In this document: positions 62,601 to 64,000 of the stretch, piece by piece
Position numbering within the stretch: position 1 is the stretch's first letter
Layout of the letters: each line of letters starts with the position of its first letter
The notes under the pieces: generated by a model
What the model was told of the DNA's origin: nothing
Seen by the model: only the letters and a program-made list of their open reading frames with translations
The model's database searches: none
From: Gonocerus acuteangulatus
Lineage: Eukaryota > Arthropoda > Insecta > Hemiptera > Coreidae
Direction: 5' to 3'
NCBI GenBank assembly: GCA_946811695.1
Contig: OX328126.1
Location: 1,468,009 to 1,532,008, forward strand
DNA: 64,000 bases
Position numbers and translations under genes: made by a program

Positions 62601-64000
62601 ATAATAGGATAAAGCTGGGCTATAAAATAGTGGCTATAGACAATTATTATTCAATTAGACGTTGCTTCAAATGTAACAAGTTTCATCATAAGCAATCAGA
62701 GTGTCGGAGTGAAACAGTGTGCCCATTGTGTAGTGAATGGAATGAAGAGGAAAACACTCTTAAATAATAGGATAAAGCTGGGCTATAAAATAGTGACTAT
62801 AGACAATTATTATTCAATTAGACTTTGCTTCAAATGTAACAAGTTTCATCATAAGCAATCAGAGTGTCGGAGTGAAACAGTGTGTCCATTGTGTAGTGAA
62901 TGGAATGAACAGGAAAACACTCTTAAATAATAGGATAATGCTGGGCTATAAAATAGTGGCTATAGACAATTATTATTCAATTAGACGTTGCTTCAAATGT
63001 AACAAGTTTCATCATAAGCAGTCAGAGTGTCGGAGTGAAACAGTGTGCCCATTGTGTAGTGAATGGAATGAACAGGAAAACACTCTTAAATAATAGGATA
63101 AAGCTGGGCTATAAAATAGTGGCTATAGACAATTATTATTCAATTAGACGTTGCTTCAAATGTAACAAGTTTCATCATAAGCAATCAGAGTGTCGGAGTG
63201 AAACAGTGTGCCCATTGTGTAGTGAATGGAATGAAGAGGAAAACACTCTTAAATAATAGGATAAAGCTGGGCTATAAAATAGTGACTATAGACAATTATT
63301 ATTCAATTAGACGTTGCTTCAAATGTAACAAGTTTCATCATAAGCAATCAGAGTGTCGGAGTGAAACAGTGTGTCCATTGTGTAGTGAATGGAATGAAGA
63401 GGAAAACACTCTTAAATAATAGGATAAAGCTGGGCTATAAAATAGTGGCTATAGACAATTATTATTCAATTAGAAGTTGCTTCAAATGTAACAAGTTTCA
63501 TCATAAGCAATCAGAGTGTCGGAGTGAAACAGTGTGTCCATTGTGTAGTGAATGGAATGAAGAGGAAAACACTCTTAAATAATAGGATAAAGCTGGGCTA
63601 TAAAATAGTGGCTATAGACAATTATTATTCAATTAGACGTTGCTTCAAATGTAACAAGTTTCATCATAAGCAATCAGAGTGTCGGAGTGAAACAGTGTGT
63701 CCATTGTGTAGTGAATGGAATGAAGAGGAAAACACTCTTAAATAATAGGATAAAGCTGGGCTATAAAATAGTGGCTATAGACAATTATTATTCAATTAGA
63801 CGTTGCTTCAAATGTAACAAGTTTCATCATAAGCAATCAGAGTGTCGGAGTGAAACAGTGTGTCCATTGCGTAGTGAATGGAATGAACAGGAAAACACTC
63901 TTAAATAATAGGATAAAGCTGGGCTATAAAATAGTGACTATAGACAATTATTATTCAATTAGACGTTGCTTCAAATGTAACAAGTTTCATCATAAGCAAT
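59698..64000. repeat. 66-unit higher-order repeat, copy 2 (cut by the window end)
   Basis: It repeats copy 1 for the 4.3 kb visible, including the gagtgtcc, tgattgg, agactttgc, ggataatgc and agaagttgc markers at the expected 10,758-bp spacing. A third start of block A begins near 62770. It continues past the window. Confidence 0.82.

Larger units (their letters stand above)
17444..64000 (+). repeat. 163-bp satellite made of a retrotransposon gag zinc-knuckle segment
   Basis: About 286 head-to-tail units run to the window end and presumably beyond. Almost all are exactly 163 bp. Exceptions are four 159-bp units (4-bp deletion, near 19524, 20660, 23263 and 27007), three 162-bp units (T lost, near 20075, 22515 and 26259), one 164-bp unit (extra A at about 28653) and one 155-bp unit (ending 43311). 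Because 163 = 3x54+1, each unit reads the gag frame from an ATG in ggaATGaac for 62 codons and then stops at TAA just inside the next unit. Frequent variants are tgc/tgt-cc, caatca/cagtca, gaacag/gaagag/caagag and gtggct/gtagct/gtgact. Every unit also holds TATAAAAT. The 163-bp length is near nucleosomal. The short open frames repeated through the array are not annotated as genes. Confidence 0.95.

Noticed and set aside
17584..63908. Some 280 overlapping 65-127-codon plus-strand open frames as separate genes
   Set aside because: They are one 163-bp unit repeated; most begin at GTG, not ATG, and stop in the next unit. They are annotated as a satellite.
17444..64000. CRISPR-like array
   Set aside because: The units are contiguous with no spacers, and the sequence is eukaryotic retroelement-derived.

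Overview
The window looks like repeat-rich heterochromatin from an arthropod nuclear genome, perhaps pericentromeric. It holds two unrelated satellite arrays and retrotransposons of arthropod-type clades, and no recognisable host gene, tRNA or rRNA. Arthropod origin is inferred from the I/Jockey-group and R1-like retroelement proteins. I cannot name the species.

Layout. (1) 1-3110 and 9349-16286: one 86-bp satellite, about 117 monomers in total, each carrying a perfect 6-bp stem/3-nt loop hairpin. (2) 3122-9348: a full-length non-LTR retrotransposon of the I/Jockey group interrupting that satellite. It has an Inr-like 5' end, an ORF1 (gag with three CCHC knuckles) broken by two frameshifts in C-runs, an unexpected 176-codon open frame filling the AT-rich inter-ORF gap, and an intact 1224-aa ORF2 (endonuclease, reverse transcriptase, RNase H, CCHC). 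Its tail is a 67% GC 3' UTR, a terminal hairpin and poly(A), and the element is flanked by an 11-bp target-site duplication. A paralogous satellite segment near 15.1-16.3 kb preserves the empty site. (3) 16287-16806: about 0.5 kb of non-satellite DNA with a hammerhead-like motif on the minus strand, a (TA)n run and the leader of a second retroelement. (4) 16807-17448: the N-terminal part of an R1-clade-like gag. (5) 17444-64000 and beyond: about 286 head-to-tail copies of a 163-bp unit. The unit is itself the zinc-knuckle-coding segment of that same gag, so the array is a satellite born from a retrotransposon gene.

How the parts relate. The 163-bp array begins inside the gag ORF, so the ancestral gene and the satellite are still physically joined. 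Because 163 is 3x54+1, the frame slips by one at every unit, and each unit yields a separate short knuckle ORF instead of one long polyprotein. Rare 162-bp and 159-bp units restore the frame across two units. Linked variants show that the array grew by repeated segmental duplication: a 9-unit repeat (1467 bp), a 23-unit repeat (3744 bp) and a 66-unit repeat (10,758 bp). The 86-bp satellite shows the same behaviour on a smaller scale (172-, 431- and 1463-bp higher-order repeats). All of this is read by eye from variant positions. Assembly error in such arrays cannot be excluded from the sequence alone.
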